This document shows positions 1 to 9,938 of a stretch of 64,000 nt of DNA, piece after piece. Within the stretch, counting starts at the first letter, position 1; each line of letters starts with the position of its first letter. Where the stretch lies: NCBI GenBank assembly GCA_963839475.1, contig CAWIVH010000019.1, forward strand, positions 186,001 to 250,000. Reading direction: 5' to 3'. This DNA comes from CAWIVH01 sp963839475. Its GTDB lineage: Bacteria; Acidobacteriota; UBA6911. The translations under genes were made by a program, and so were the position numbers. The notes under the pieces were generated by a model that saw nothing but the letters and a program-made list of their open reading frames with translations, had not been told where the DNA came from and searched no databases.

Positions 1-3000
1 TAAAATACAGGCGGGCCTCCTGCAAATCGCGATCGTAGCGCCCGCGCAGGCCTACAATACGGGCATTCCCGAGAGAATTCTTGTTTTCCAACTGGGCGAG
101 GACTCCAGGCCCACGCCCCGTATCGTAATACGCGCCATAGAGGAACTTGTAGGGCGTAACTTCCTGCACTTTTACGACCACATCTACCTTCTCGGTTTCC
201 TTATTTTCCGTGGCGGTGCCCTTCTGAGGCTCCGAACTGATGTCCACCTGCGAAAAGGCCCCGGTGTAGTAGAGGTTGCGAATGGATTGATTGGTCTCCG
301 GAACGTTGAGGGGCTCGCCCTCGGCGATGCGTAGTTGCTCCCGGATGTACTTTTCGCTGACCCGATTCTCACCCTCCACTTTCAGGGATTGAATGACGCT
401 CTTGATTCCCTCGCTGATCGTGAAGGAGACCTCGGCCTGTCCCTGTTTTTCATCGAGCTTGACGGATTGCTGTATGGCCGGTTTGCGGTAACCATTCCGC
501 CCATAGAGTTCTGCGACTGCGGCTTTGGATTTTTTTAGCAATTCGGGTTCGAGTACGGCGCCTTCTTTCAGAGGCAGCTTCCCTTTCAGCGTCGCAGAAG
601 AGAGGGCTTCGTTCCCTTCGAAGCCTATCTTTGAAACACGAACCTGGGGCCCTTCACTAATCGAGAAAATAATTTTCCCGAATTTGCGGGCCTCATCCAA
701 TTCGAGGCGCGGGAAGTCGACCTTCGTCTGCAGGTATCCCTTCTGCCGGTAGAAGGCGGTTACATCGTCCATCACCTTGGACGGCCTGACGTAAGTATCA
801 CCCTTCAGTTTGATTTGACGCACCCGGGAGGCTATAGCATCGGTATTCTCATGCGTGGCGCCTATAAAAACCGTTTCCACCTTTTCGCAGCGGAATCCCG
901 GCTTCACCTCAAAGACCACCTTCAATTCATCGGGAGGAACCTCGGAAACCTTGCCGGCTACCTCAGCCTGCAAAAAGCCGCGTTTGGCAAAGTGTGCGCG
1001 CAGCATTTCCTCCGCATCCTGGGACCGCTGCCTGTCCGAAACCCCCTCTTGCCAGGTGTTTTGCACCTTCTTGCGAACGGACTTGGAAACCTCGGCGCCG
1101 GCGTATTCTATCCTCACTTTTTTGCCCGACTCGATCCGCAGGTGGAGGTTGACTTGATTGTCTTTATCTTCCCGGTCCATTTGAATCCGTGCCGCAAGGT
1201 AATCTCGCTTGTAGTAAAACTTCTGGAGCCGCTCAATGCCTTTACGGGATTTGACGAAGTCGAATTTGCTTCCAGGTGAGACTTTGAATTGCGCCGCCAA
1301 CTCCTTGGAGCTGAACGCTGGATTTCCGATATAATCCACTCTTCCGACCGTGAGTTTTGCCTTTACCTTCGTGGGCAGCGCGTTGGAGTCTTGTCCTCCG
1401 CCGAACCGGATATCATGCTGAAAATCGCCCCGGTAGGTGTTATCGCTCTGCTTGACCCCCCGGGTTTTGAAATTGCGCCGGACGTCATACTCCGCCCACC
1501 AGACCTGGTCGGTGCTGTCAACCAGGTTCGTGGAATACACGAGCCTGAGCGACTGGCTCAGGTCCTGCCCCACAGTGAGCCGGGCCCCGGGATCGGATTC
1601 GCCGGAAACCAGGCTGGGCTGGATCATGACCTGGCTGATGCCGAAGGAACGCCGCGCCCGCGCGCTCAAGTCGGCGTTGATGGCACTGCTCAAGAGCGAC
1701 ATTTTTTCAGCCTGTGCCGCGTCTACCCTGCTGCCACCAGACTCCGATATGGGCTTGCCCGTGAGCAAAACAGAAATCACATCGGTCTGGGATAGGGGCG
1801 GATCGGAAGTAAAGGTGGAAGACACCTCGCTTCCGGTTCCCGACAGCCGGAGAGCTATCATATATTCGTTCACCTGGGTCGTCGCGAGCAGATCAAAAAC
1901 CGGATCCACCCGGGCCTCGTTGGAAAACGTCACTATGCCTCTCTCGATGTAATAAGATCTCCCGCCGAAAAAGATCTTGCCCGCGCGTTCCAGCGTCATG
2001 GCACCCAGCAATCCCGGAGTTCCCACGTCGCCGACCAACCGAACATCGGCGGACGCCGAGAGCCGGGCGAGGTTGTTGTCGATCTCGACCGGCTGCCGGG
2101 TTCGGACCTTGATGTCAAGGCGGATGGGCGATCCGAGTATTTCCAGTTTGCCACTCGATTCCGTCAACCCCGCTGCTTCGGAGGTAACGCTCCCCGCCCC
2201 TGATAGATCTATCGGCTCACGATAGGATCCTTCCCGGATTTCGATGTTGCCACCGATCAGGATCGAGTGGTCTTTGGAGCGAACTTCGAGCTTAACATTC
2301 GACGCGCTCTTCATTCCCTTGGGGAATTCGAAAAAAACGTCGTTGCCTGCGAGATCGACTCCAACATCTTCCAGCTTCCCTTTGTGGACTGAAGCACGTC
2401 CACTTCCCTGCACGCGGCTTCCATTCAACACGCCGGACATCTGCTCGATCTGGATGTTATTGCTGTCAATCCCCACCTTGAGATCGAGATCCTCGATAAG
2501 CAGTCGGGGTTGTTTCAACCCGATACTTCCCTTGTCCATCTCTATCACGCCGGAAAGTACCGGATCGCTTACGGTGCCTATCGATCTCAGATCCACACGC
2601 AGGGAGCCGGCGCCAATGGCAGCGGGGGATAGAAGCGAAGCGACGCTGGCATCCACATTTCCCGTGAGGTGCAGTTCCAACGGCAAGTCGCCCGTCAGTC
2701 CGGCGGTTCCACTCACCAAAATTTCGCCACGAGTTGTTGTCCAATGCCACGGTTCGATGTGGATCAGCCCATTCCTTATTGAAATATTGGCGGGCTCGGC
2801 CTGAAGGACAAAAGGATCGCGGCGCAAAGAACTTTCAGTCACCTTCAGCTCTGCGGTGACCTTGTCCGCGGCGAGGGCGCTCGCCTCCCCGGTCAACTTT
2901 CCGCTGAACTGGCCGGCGACACCTTCGGATAGCGCAATCAAGGAGGACCAAGGGATCCTGTCTGCCTGGACAGAGAAATGCGCCGGAGGTACCGGAGCAG

Positions 3001-5932
3001 CGTTGGTCCCAGGCAATTCCACCAGGAAATCCATGGGGAAATCGGCGCCCGCCTGAATCGTTCCGTCTCCTATTTTTGCGTAAAGCTGGCCGATTGTAAT
3101 CCGCCCATCGCTCAACCTGACTTCGGCACGAAGATCTTCCACCGACCCGGGGAAAGCATCGCTGTGCAGGTAACCGCCGGCAAGGACCGCCGTCGCGCTG
3201 GGCCTGAGGTCCTTCCAATTGCCGCGGATTTCCCCGTTCAGCGTTACCTTCCCCCGGGTTTCCATTTTTGGGGCCGTCGGAAAAAGGGCCGACAAGACAT
3301 CCAGCTCGATGTCGCCCTTCAGGGAGATGCCCTCGGAACCGTCAGCAATTTCTATGGGCAGGTCCCCGCCGAGTTGCAGCCGGATTTTGCCGGAGGCGAG
3401 TGTCACCGGCAGCAAGCGGAAGCGGCCGTCTGCGAAGCCGATCTCGATCGGCTTTTCACTGCGGATTTTTTCCTCGCCGAGGTCAATCCGGAATTCGCTT
3501 AATTGTGCGGATGCGCTCGAAACCTCCAACGGCTTGAGCGAGCCTTCTCCGTGTATGATGGCAGCGGTGCTGAGCTCGGCTGCCTTCTTTCCGGCGTTCT
3601 CGAAAATCTGCGAGTATTGAGGCGCCTTGATTTCAACGCGAATCGGGTAAGATTCCGTCAGGTCGATTTCGGCATTGGCCGTGATCCCGCGTCCCGGGTC
3701 CGTTATCTTCAAATCAGCCTTATGATTCGCCAGATTCAGATCAGCCTGCAACTGGCTGAAGTCCGTTCCGGACACGCGCAGATCTTTCCCCTCAGCCTTC
3801 GCCTGGACGGCCAAATTATCCAGGCTCCCTGATCCTCCGGCACTCAGTTGAATTGCCCCGGTGACAGACACATCTCCCGGCAGGAGCAGGTTCTGGAAAC
3901 TCAAGTTGGTACCTTTAACGCTGAACGCGCACTCGCGCGAATTCAGTTGCAGTGATCCACTGGCTTCCAACCTCCCGTTGCCCCCTTCCTGGGGCTTGTC
4001 AAGCTCAAGCCGGCTAAGAGACAGAATCCCCTCTTTCAGATCCGCTTCGCCAGTCAGGATGCCCAGTTTTTCGCCATAGGCCTCTATTCCCTGGACGTCG
4101 AATTGAATTCGCGCCCGCGGGTCCTGAACCGTACCTTCGGCCAAAATCCGGGCGTTTGCAGAACCGGAAACCACGGGATTTAATGCCAGACCCTTGAGAA
4201 TTTCTTCGACCGCTACTCCATCCAACAAAGCTTCGAGATGGATGGGAGCAGAGCCGGATCCAAATCCGATTTCGCCTTCGACGGATCCGGCCTGCCCACG
4301 CCATTGCAGTCGGGACCGTTCGATCACGAGACGATCTGCAGCATAGGCGCCTTCCAAGTGGATGGCAGCGTTCGACACGGAACCCGAAGAGAGATCGGAG
4401 GCATCAACTTGGACCTTCGCGACCGGCTGCGACAAAGTGCCGGATAGGCTGGCACTCCACTCAGCACTGCCATCCAGAGGGAAAGGCAGAAGTGAACCGG
4501 CCGGTTTGTTCAAGGTCGCTTCGATTCGTTGAACGACCCGGGACAGTTTGTCGATTTTCCCGCTCAGTTCCCCTTTTATGGATTGGTCCCTGATTCCATA
4601 AGAAAGCGAGCCACGCAGGCTGGCTCCTTCGCCCGATATCGAGTTTATCGTGACATCAGCCTGCTGTCCTCGGAATCGGGCATCCACGGCACCTGTGATC
4701 GTGGAGGCCTCCCGCGATCCGCGGCCCGGGCTGAAGGTGACGGCAGTGCGGGCACTCACTCGGGAATCGCCCCACTGGAGCCCTGTAAAACCGGCCGTGA
4801 CCGATGCTGAAAGACTGCCCGGGGGCAGGGCACGGATGGCCGGCGCCGAGGAAATCTGGCGCAGGTTCAATCCTTTCGCCTCGCAAATCAGGCTGCTCTG
4901 GCCTTTCCCGGTCAATGCAAGCTTCCCGCCTAATTCGACCCGCCCCGAGTAGACTTCCGACGACAAGCCTTTCAACTCAAGGATCCCGGTTGACGGATCA
5001 AAGCGTCCATTTCCGGCAAGGAACTTCATCTTGATGCCGGATATCTCGAATGGATCGGCGCGCAGCCCAACTTCGACGACTGGCTGTTTCAGGTTGCCTG
5101 AGAAACTCAGTTGTGCCCCAAGGCGCCCTTCAACCGGCACGCTGAGACCGAGCCACGAGGCAAGGGGCGCACTCTGGAAATCCGTTTGCGCAGTGGCTTC
5201 AAGTCTAGGCGACGAAGGGTCCCGCAGCGTCCCGCGCGCAGTCACCTCTGAACCCGCCGCCAGCAGCCTAAGGGACCGGAGCATGACATGGTCGTTTAGT
5301 AAAACAATCTCCAGGCCCATTTGCTCGACAGGCAATTGCCTGCCTCTCCACCGGATGTTTCCTGCTTTGGACAAAGTGGAACGAAGTTCAAGACCGGTCT
5401 TGGGGTCGGCAGTCCTGCCAAGGAGGCTTGCGGAAGGGAGTTCCAGGACAAAATCGTCCCGCTCATCGTTCACCGAAAAGGAAAGGTCGCTGACATCGAG
5501 CGCATTCAATGGCAAACGAAAGCTGGAGCTACCGGTGTTTTGCTCCAGAATGCGGGGCAGGTTGCTGCTTCCATCACCGCGGATCACGACCTGCAGGTCA
5601 GGCTTCTCAATTCCAAGCCAATGTCCCTCGAAGGGCCGGCGAAATAAGTCGCTGTAGCGGAGGCGCATCTGGATCCGCCCGGCCGTGAGGATAGGGGGCA
5701 GTCCGGCCGCAGCGGTGTCGCGCAGAGATACTCCTTCAAGGGAGAACCATAGCGAGAAAAGATTATATTGGAGGCCGGAGGCTTCGAGAACCAACCCTTG
5801 AGAATTCTTGAGGCTGGAGGTGAGGCGGTTTAAAAAGATCCGGCGGACAAGCGAAGTGTGAAGCAGTCCCATCGCAAGGATGAGGACGGCGACAAACACG
5901 GCTCCTGTCCACCAAATCCGCTTGGCCTTCAA
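1..5932 (-). CDS. TamB-BamA/TamA fusion protein (partial; C-terminal barrel lies off the left edge)
   Basis: Predicted envelope-spanning factor for inserting or transporting outer-membrane components. I checked this frame codon by codon from the TTG at 5932 to base 1 and found no stop, giving at least 1977 codons with the end outside the window. Residues about 8-24 form an N-terminal membrane anchor. Residues about 30-1500 are long, beta-rich and AsmA/TamB-like, with a DUF490-type region near the end. Five POTRA domains follow at about 80-residue spacing (starts near 1526, 1605, 1685, 1766 and 1845; the fourth has KIGFEGNEALS, the fifth LKVEGENRVS). From about 1925 the first strands of an Omp85 barrel begin. 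The TTG start has AAGGA upstream. In E. coli, TamA (outer membrane) and TamB (inner-membrane anchored) are separate proteins. Five POTRAs is BamA-like, since TamA has three. Domain calls are by eye. Confidence 0.85.
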   Translation of the reverse strand, partial: MKAKRIWWTGAVFVAVLILAMGLLHTSLVRRIFLNRLTSSLKNSQGLVLEASGLQYNLFSLWFSLEGVSLRDTAAAGLPPILTAGRIQMRLRYSDLFRRPFEGHWLGIEKPDLQVVIRGDGSSNLPRILEQNTGSSSFRLPLNALDVSDLSFSVNDERDDFVLELPSASLLGRTADPKTGLELRSTLSKAGNIRWRGRQLPVEQMGLEIVLLNDHVMLRSLRLLAAGSEVTARGTLRDPSSPRLEATAQTDFQSAPLASWLGLSVPVEGRLGAQLSFSGNLKQPVVEVGLRADPFEISGIKMKFLAGNGRFDPSTGILELKGLSSEVYSGRVELGGKLALTGKGQSSLICEAKGLNLRQISSAPAIRALPPGSLSASVTAGFTGLQWGDSRVSARTAVTFSPGRGSREASTITGAVDARFRGQQADVTINSISGEGASLRGSLSYGIRDQSIKGELSGKIDKLSRVVQRIEATLNKPAGSLLPFPLDGSAEWSASLSGTLSQPVAKVQVDASDLSSGSVSNAAIHLEGAYAADRLVIERSRLQWRGQAGSVEGEIGFGSGSAPIHLEALLDGVAVEEILKGLALNPVVSGSANARILAEGTVQDPRARIQFDVQGIEAYGEKLGILTGEADLKEGILSLSRLELDKPQEGGNGRLEASGSLQLNSRECAFSVKGTNLSFQNLLLPGDVSVTGAIQLSAGGSGSLDNLAVQAKAEGKDLRVSGTDFSQLQADLNLANHKADLKITDPGRGITANAEIDLTESYPIRVEIKAPQYSQIFENAGKKAAELSTAAIIHGEGSLKPLEVSSASAQLSEFRIDLGEEKIRSEKPIEIGFADGRFRLLPVTLASGKIRLQLGGDLPIEIADGSEGISLKGDIELDVLSALFPTAPKMETRGKVTLNGEIRGNWKDLRPSATAVLAGGYLHSDAFPGSVEDLRAEVRLSDGRITIGQLYAKIGDGTIQAGADFPMDFLVELPGTNAAPVPPAHFSVQADRIPWSSLIALSEGVAGQFSGKLTGEASALAADKVTAELKVTESSLRRDPFVLQAEPANISIRNGLIHIEPWHWTTTRGEILVSGTAGLTGDLPLELHLTGNVDASVASLLSPAAIGAGSLRVDLRSIGTVSDPVLSGVIEMDKGSIGLKQPRLLIEDLDLKVGIDSNNIQIEQMSGVLNGSRVQGSGRASVHKGKLEDVGVDLAGNDVFFEFPKGMKSASNVKLEVRSKDHSILIGGNIEIREGSYREPIDLSGAGSVTSEAAGLTESSGKLEILGSPIRLDIKVRTRQPVEIDNNLARLSASADVRLVGDVGTPGLLGAMTLERAGKIFFGGRSYYIERGIVTFSNEARVDPVFDLLATTQVNEYMIALRLSGTGSEVSSTFTSDPPLSQTDVISVLLTGKPISESGGSRVDAAQAEKMSLLSSAINADLSARARRSFGISQVMIQPSLVSGESDPGARLTVGQDLSQSLRLVYSTNLVDSTDQVWWAEYDVRRNFKTRGVKQSDNTYRGDFQHDIRFGGGQDSNALPTKVKAKLTVGRVDYIGNPAFSSKELAAQFKVSPGSKFDFVKSRKGIERLQKFYYKRDYLAARIQMDREDKDNQVNLHLRIESGKKVRIEYAGAEVSKSVRKKVQNTWQEGVSDRQRSQDAEEMLRAHFAKRGFLQAEVAGKVSEVPPDELKVVFEVKPGFRCEKVETVFIGATHENTDAIASRVRQIKLKGDTYVRPSKVMDDVTAFYRQKGYLQTKVDFPRLELDEARKFGKIIFSISEGPQVRVSKIGFEGNEALSSATLKGKLPLKEGAVLEPELLKKSKAAVAELYGRNGYRKPAIQQSVKLDEKQGQAEVSFTISEGIKSVIQSLKVEGENRVSEKYIREQLRIAEGEPLNVPETNQSIRNLYYTGAFSQVDISSEPQKGTATENKETEKVDVVVKVQEVTPYKFLYGAYYDTGRGPGVLAQLENKNSLGNARIVGLRGRYDRDLQEARLYF

Positions 5933-6215
5933 GGGGTTTCCTTATTCCAGCGATACCGGCAACGGTCCTGCGGATTAGCGCCTCGCAATTGAGTTTTTTG
6001 TCGCATTGATCTACAAAAACCTATGAGCCTCTGGGGCTGGCTATCGTTTTCCGCTGCCATGAATAGGCGCTATTAATATCTAAACAGAATAGCATAGACC
6101 CACCGACCGAGTCTCTCAATTGGGTTGAGATTCAAACAGCTCGAATCTCCTTTCGCAATCATCTGCCAGCTCGGAAGGAATCATTCAATTGTGGCAAAGA
6201 TGGCAAAACCGATCG

Positions 6216-6287
6216 AACCACTAAGACCTCCATGATCGCGAAGGTTTTGTTTATAAATTTTAGCGGTCTTCGGGGCCTTCGCGGTTA
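6216..6287. repeat. Degenerate palindromic intergenic repeat, copy 1
   Basis: Lies in the 392-bp gap between the fusion gene and the ceramidase gene, where I see no gene. The right arm (TAGCGGTCTTCGGGGCCTTC) and the central TTTATAAATTT resemble the repeat at 50881-50942, which has CTTTGCGGTCTTCGCGCC after TTTATATAT. Both look like the inverted AAAGGCCGCAAAG...CTTTGCGGTCTT type of extragenic repeat. This copy is more decayed. A role is unknown; it could act as a transcript-end hairpin for the ceramidase operon. Confidence 0.4.
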
Positions 6288-6324
6288 AATCCATCGGGCG
6301 TGCAAGGTTTCCGCGGAGCACGCT

Positions 6325-7596
6325 TTATTTCGAAATTGCCGGGCAGGCATAGAGGAACTTCAGGGCCTGGTCGATGTAGATTTCCGCGGTGTTTTCGCCC
6401 AGGGAAGTGCGTGAAATATACTCGTACCGTCTGAAGCTGTTGAAGTCGTATTTCGAGAGCATATAGCCCAGGGCGTCATTGGTCAGGCCAAACAGCAGGT
6501 TCTGCTCACCGCGCATTTTCCGCTTGAGATAGTAACCGATGTTGGGCAGCGCTTCTCCCGGAATGGTAAGGATCTGAGCCGTCCCGAGGTTGATAACATT
6601 GACCTGCGCCGGGACAGAGCTTTCGGGTGTCGTCTTGAAACCCAGGGGCGACATAGCCAGGATCTTCTTCATCAGCGGGGATTCTACCGGAAGATTGACC
6701 GTGGTGGCGAAGCAAGCCAGGCCGGGGTTCGGCTGGGTGGGAACCGCAGAAGCGATCCGGAGCGCCTCGTCAGCCATCAACTGCCCGATGCGGACGCACT
6801 CGTCCCATGTCTGGATATCCTTCCCGGGACGACCGGGATCGCGGATATCTGCTGTCACCATGCCCCCCTGGGCGCTGTTCATAAAAAGGGCCGTTCCTCC
6901 CCCTTTTTCCGCGATCCGGTCGTAGAGGGGGCCGCAGAAGTCGGGGGACAGGATCCCCTGGTCCGGTCCAATCACTTCGGGGTGCGAAGCATAGTTGACC
7001 AGAGTGGCAATCGTCTGCCCCGCTTTTTGAGCTGAGACGAACTGAAGAACGTTCATTCGCGGGTCGTACAGTGCGGGGGCATAGTAGTTGTAGGAAATCT
7101 TCCCTTTGGCTTCGTCCACCCCCGATTTCAAAACGGCGGGCTCCAGCCTGGCCACCGCTTCTTCGATGGCTTCCGCCATCTGCTTGCACACCCAGTCGAT
7201 GTACTTGAAGTCAGCGCTGGTCTTGCCGTCCTTGCCCGGGAAACCGTACATGTCCGGGGCAGAGTGAGTGTGTGTGGATCCGATGAGGATGTTTTGCGCC
7301 GGCACAGTCTTGACAAGGGCTCGCACCCGGGCACAGAGGACTGAAGGGAAACCCAGAAAGTCCGCGCCGACTACGACAACCTTATTGCCGCCGTTTTCCA
7401 GTGCCAGCGCCCGAACAGTCAGTTCGCCGATCTTCCGGGTTACCGGATTGGCGCCCCCGACGCCTCCCGTCACGGGCAACAGTGGATCCGGTGTAACCTT
7501 TCTGACGGCTATGCCGGCCCGGAACTCCGCGGCGGCTGCCGACGGAGCTAAGAGCGGAGCCAGGGCAAGAAAGAATCCCGCCAGAATCTTTGCCAT
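6325..7596 (-). CDS. Neutral/alkaline non-lysosomal ceramidase-family hydrolase, exported
   Basis: Resembles the N-terminal catalytic domain of neutral ceramidases (Ceramidase_alk), which cleave the amide bond of ceramide; the real substrate here is not known. I choose the ATG at 7596 because it follows GAGGGG and opens a clean signal peptide (MAKILAGFFLALAPLL, cut near SAAAA). Longer upstream starts would overlap the ppk2 stop. Recognisable blocks are GSTHTHSAPD near residue 105 (candidate metal-binding histidines) and NYASHPEVIGPD near 200 (family motif with His). At 423 residues it lacks the C-terminal immunoglobulin-like domain of long ceramidases. Last gene of a likely minus-strand operon, 91 bp after ppk2. 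Many acidobacterial paralogs of this family have no proven substrate, so the ceramidase activity is inference. Confidence 0.8.
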   Translation of the reverse strand: MAKILAGFFLALAPLLAPSAAAAEFRAGIAVRKVTPDPLLPVTGGVGGANPVTRKIGELTVRALALENGGNKVVVVGADFLGFPSVLCARVRALVKTVPAQNILIGSTHTHSAPDMYGFPGKDGKTSADFKYIDWVCKQMAEAIEEAVARLEPAVLKSGVDEAKGKISYNYYAPALYDPRMNVLQFVSAQKAGQTIATLVNYASHPEVIGPDQGILSPDFCGPLYDRIAEKGGGTALFMNSAQGGMVTADIRDPGRPGKDIQTWDECVRIGQLMADEALRIASAVPTQPNPGLACFATTVNLPVESPLMKKILAMSPLGFKTTPESSVPAQVNVINLGTAQILTIPGEALPNIGYYLKRKMRGEQNLLFGLTNDALGYMLSKYDFNSFRRYEYISRTSLGENTAEIYIDQALKFLYACPAISK

Positions 7597-7687
7597 CCGG
7601 TTGCCCCTCAACAAGACCGGAGCAAAAGCAGGACTGGCCGGTGTGCAGTTCTCCTCCGCCGAATGTCGAAATCTGTTGTAGCGCATC

Positions 7688-8593
7688 CTATTTCTCCCGC
7701 TCCAGGACTTTTTTCGCAGCTGCCAGCTCAGCAAGCTTATCCTTTCCGACCTCCGGATATTTGAGGTCCAGCGATCCCAGGGCCTCTATGATCGCCGCCG
7801 CGACGGCGACCCGCGTGAACCACTTGTTGTCGGCAGGCACGACATACCAGGGCGCGTAGTCCGTGGCCGTGGCGCGGATCATTTCCTCGTAAGCTTTCAT
7901 ATAGTCGTCCCAGTAAGCCCGTTCCTGGATATCAGCTGAAGAAAACTTCCAGTTCTTGACTGGCCTCTCCAACCTCTCGAGGAAGCGGCGCTTTTGTTCC
8001 CGGCGCGAAACGTTGAGGAAGAACTTCCGGATCAGGATCCCGTTGCGGCTGAGGTAGCGCTCGAAGTTGCAGATGTCTTCGTACCTGTGGTCCCAGATTT
8101 TTTTACCGATCAGACTTGAGGGGATTTTCTGCTTTTGAAGGAATTCGGGATGGACCCGAACCACAAGCACTTCCTCGTAATAGGAACGGTTGAAAATTCC
8201 GATCCGACCCCTTTCCGGCAGGTGTTTCTGACATCGCCAGAGGTAGTCATGATCGAGGTCTTCGGCGGTCGGCGCTTTGAAAGATGCGACCTGACACCCC
8301 TGAGGATTGACCCCCGACATCACATGTTTGATGACGCCATCCTTCCCGGCGGCATCCATGGCCTGGAATATCAGAAGAATCGCCCACCGGTCCTGAGCAT
8401 AGAGCATATCCTGGAGTTCCGCCAGCGTGTGGATGCCTGTCTGGAGTGCCTCCTCAGCGCGGTTCTTGTCTTTGGCCTTCAGGCTGCCGGTATCCGCCGG
8501 GTCCATCTTCGCAAGCCGAAATTTGCTGCCATCGGTAATGCGGTAGGGATCTGAAAACTCACTTACCTTTTTTACCAGCTTGTGCATTCCCAT
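7688..8593 (-). CDS. ppk2: Polyphosphate kinase 2 family (polyphosphate:nucleotide phosphotransferase)
   Basis: Transfers phosphate between inorganic polyphosphate and nucleotides in the cytoplasm. The 301-residue protein has the PPK2 fold signatures: Walker A-like DAAGKDG near residue 83, the lid-side RRFLERL region, and Walker B-like FNRSYYEEV near 135. Length fits a one-domain PPK2. The ATG at 8593 is preferred over one at 8620 because a perfect AGGAGG lies about 10 nt upstream of it, inside the longer reading. It lies 48 bp after the histidine kinase gene and 91 bp before the ceramidase-like gene, all minus strand, so energy or stress control by the upstream two-component pair is plausible. 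Whether it prefers AMP, ADP or GDP cannot be read from motifs alone. Confidence 0.9.
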   Translation of the reverse strand: MGMHKLVKKVSEFSDPYRITDGSKFRLAKMDPADTGSLKAKDKNRAEEALQTGIHTLAELQDMLYAQDRWAILLIFQAMDAAGKDGVIKHVMSGVNPQGCQVASFKAPTAEDLDHDYLWRCQKHLPERGRIGIFNRSYYEEVLVVRVHPEFLQKQKIPSSLIGKKIWDHRYEDICNFERYLSRNGILIRKFFLNVSRREQKRRFLERLERPVKNWKFSSADIQERAYWDDYMKAYEEMIRATATDYAPWYVVPADNKWFTRVAVAAAIIEALGSLDLKYPEVGKDKLAELAAAKKVLEREK

Positions 8594-8641
8594 TAAAAGA
8601 TCCTCCTGTTCCCGGTTCATGGACGGCTCGGTAAACCTGAT

Positions 8642-9868
8642 TCACGAACAGATTAGCATGTTCAGAGGGAGCCGGACCTTAATATGGGTCCCGCCTGAAG
8701 GCCGAGACATGATCGATATCTCTCCCCCGATAATACGCGCCCGCTCGCGCATGCTTACCAGGCCGAGCCTTCCCTTCTCTTCCACCGACACGGGATCAAA
8801 TCCCACGCCATCGTCTGAAATGCAAAGCGTGACGCCTTCCGCACCCCAACTGAGCTCGACACGGACAACGCTGGGGTGGCCGTGCTTGGCGGCATTTCCC
8901 AGCGCCTCCTGGGCAATTCGGAAAAGGCAAACCGAGCCTTCTTTTGAAACCAGTTCGGGGGTGCCTTTCAGGGAAAAATCAACGGCGATGCCGTTTCTCT
9001 GCGACACGTCGGCGCACAGGCTTCTTACCGCCGGGATCAACCCAAGCTGTTCCAGCTTGGCCGAGTGGAGCTCGCGCGACAAGCGGCCGGTATCGGAGCA
9101 AATGGAAGCAATGTCTTTCCACAACAGGCGAATCCGGCGGCTGATTTCATGCTGCGGCAGGCCCTTGGTTTGAGCCAACTGCTCCAGCCCGATGGCCACA
9201 AGGGCCATCCTCTGGCACAGGTCGTCGTGCAGTTCCCGTGCAATCCGGCTGCGTTCCTGCTCGATGGAGTCGACCAGGCGAGTTCCCATTAAATCGAGGG
9301 CCGACTCCATTATCCGTTTTTCTTTCTTGAGCTCTTCCCGTTCATCAACCAGCCTGCCGATTTCGTGGACCAGTTGCGTCAGCAGTCCGTCGTTTTCCTC
9401 TATCCGGAAAGACGGCTTTGATGATCGAATGCGCGCTTCCTCGAAAGGAACGCGAATGGATTCAGATTGAAGGATCTCGCCTCCCCGCCCGGGATCATGG
9501 CTACCGGTGGCACTGGCGATGGCCGCCTCCAGTTCCTTGTCATTCATCGGCTTCTGGAGAAAAGCCGCGGCGCCGCCTGCCAAGGCGCGCTGCCGCGTCG
9601 CTCCGTCGTCCAGGGCAGTCAGAAACACGACGGGAATGGCGAAACCCAGGCTATAAAGTCTGTCCCTGACCTGCAGGCCATCCATCCCGGGCATGTTGAT
9701 ATCCAGGAGGAGACAATCAGGTTGCCGCTGCGACAGCGATTGGATCACGTCTTCGCCGCATGAAAATGCCGAGGAATCCATATCAATCGTGCGGAGCAAG
9801 CGCAGGAGCGATTTTCGAACCGAAGGATCGTCGTCGACGACTGCAATGTAAGGGCGTGGGTTTTCCAT
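8642..9868 (-). CDS. Receiver-histidine kinase hybrid (REC + HisKA_3, NarX/DegS class)
   Basis: 408-residue soluble signalling protein. Residues 6-120 form a receiver domain (VVDDDPSVRKSL; phosphorylatable Asp in LLLDINMPGMDG; Lys in FLQKPMND). A helical linker follows. The HisKA_3 phosphoacceptor motif is ARELHDDLCQRMALVAIG near residue 215, and a short HATPase_c domain (DDGVGFDP, GLVSMRERA) ends the protein. There are no membrane segments, so the input is probably phosphoryl transfer to the N-terminal receiver rather than a ligand. The neighbour 70 bp upstream is a FixJ-type regulator, its likely partner or target. The receiver-first order is less common than the usual kinase-first hybrid. 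Domain identity is clear; the signalling direction is inference. Confidence 0.85.
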   Translation of the reverse strand: MENPRPYIAVVDDDPSVRKSLLRLLRTIDMDSSAFSCGEDVIQSLSQRQPDCLLLDINMPGMDGLQVRDRLYSLGFAIPVVFLTALDDGATRQRALAGGAAAFLQKPMNDKELEAAIASATGSHDPGRGGEILQSESIRVPFEEARIRSSKPSFRIEENDGLLTQLVHEIGRLVDEREELKKEKRIMESALDLMGTRLVDSIEQERSRIARELHDDLCQRMALVAIGLEQLAQTKGLPQHEISRRIRLLWKDIASICSDTGRLSRELHSAKLEQLGLIPAVRSLCADVSQRNGIAVDFSLKGTPELVSKEGSVCLFRIAQEALGNAAKHGHPSVVRVELSWGAEGVTLCISDDGVGFDPVSVEEKGRLGLVSMRERARIIGGEISIMSRPSGGTHIKVRLPLNMLICS

Positions 9869-9938
9869 TCAACGATGAAATTAGGATGACCGGGCACACA
9901 ACGCAATGGGACCTTCGTCCCATACTGCTTCCTCGAAC

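Noticed and set aside
1289..1795. Plus-strand frames inside the fusion gene region
   Set aside because: The minus frame is open without a stop over 5932 bases and gives coherent TamB and POTRA domains; the plus frames are shadows.
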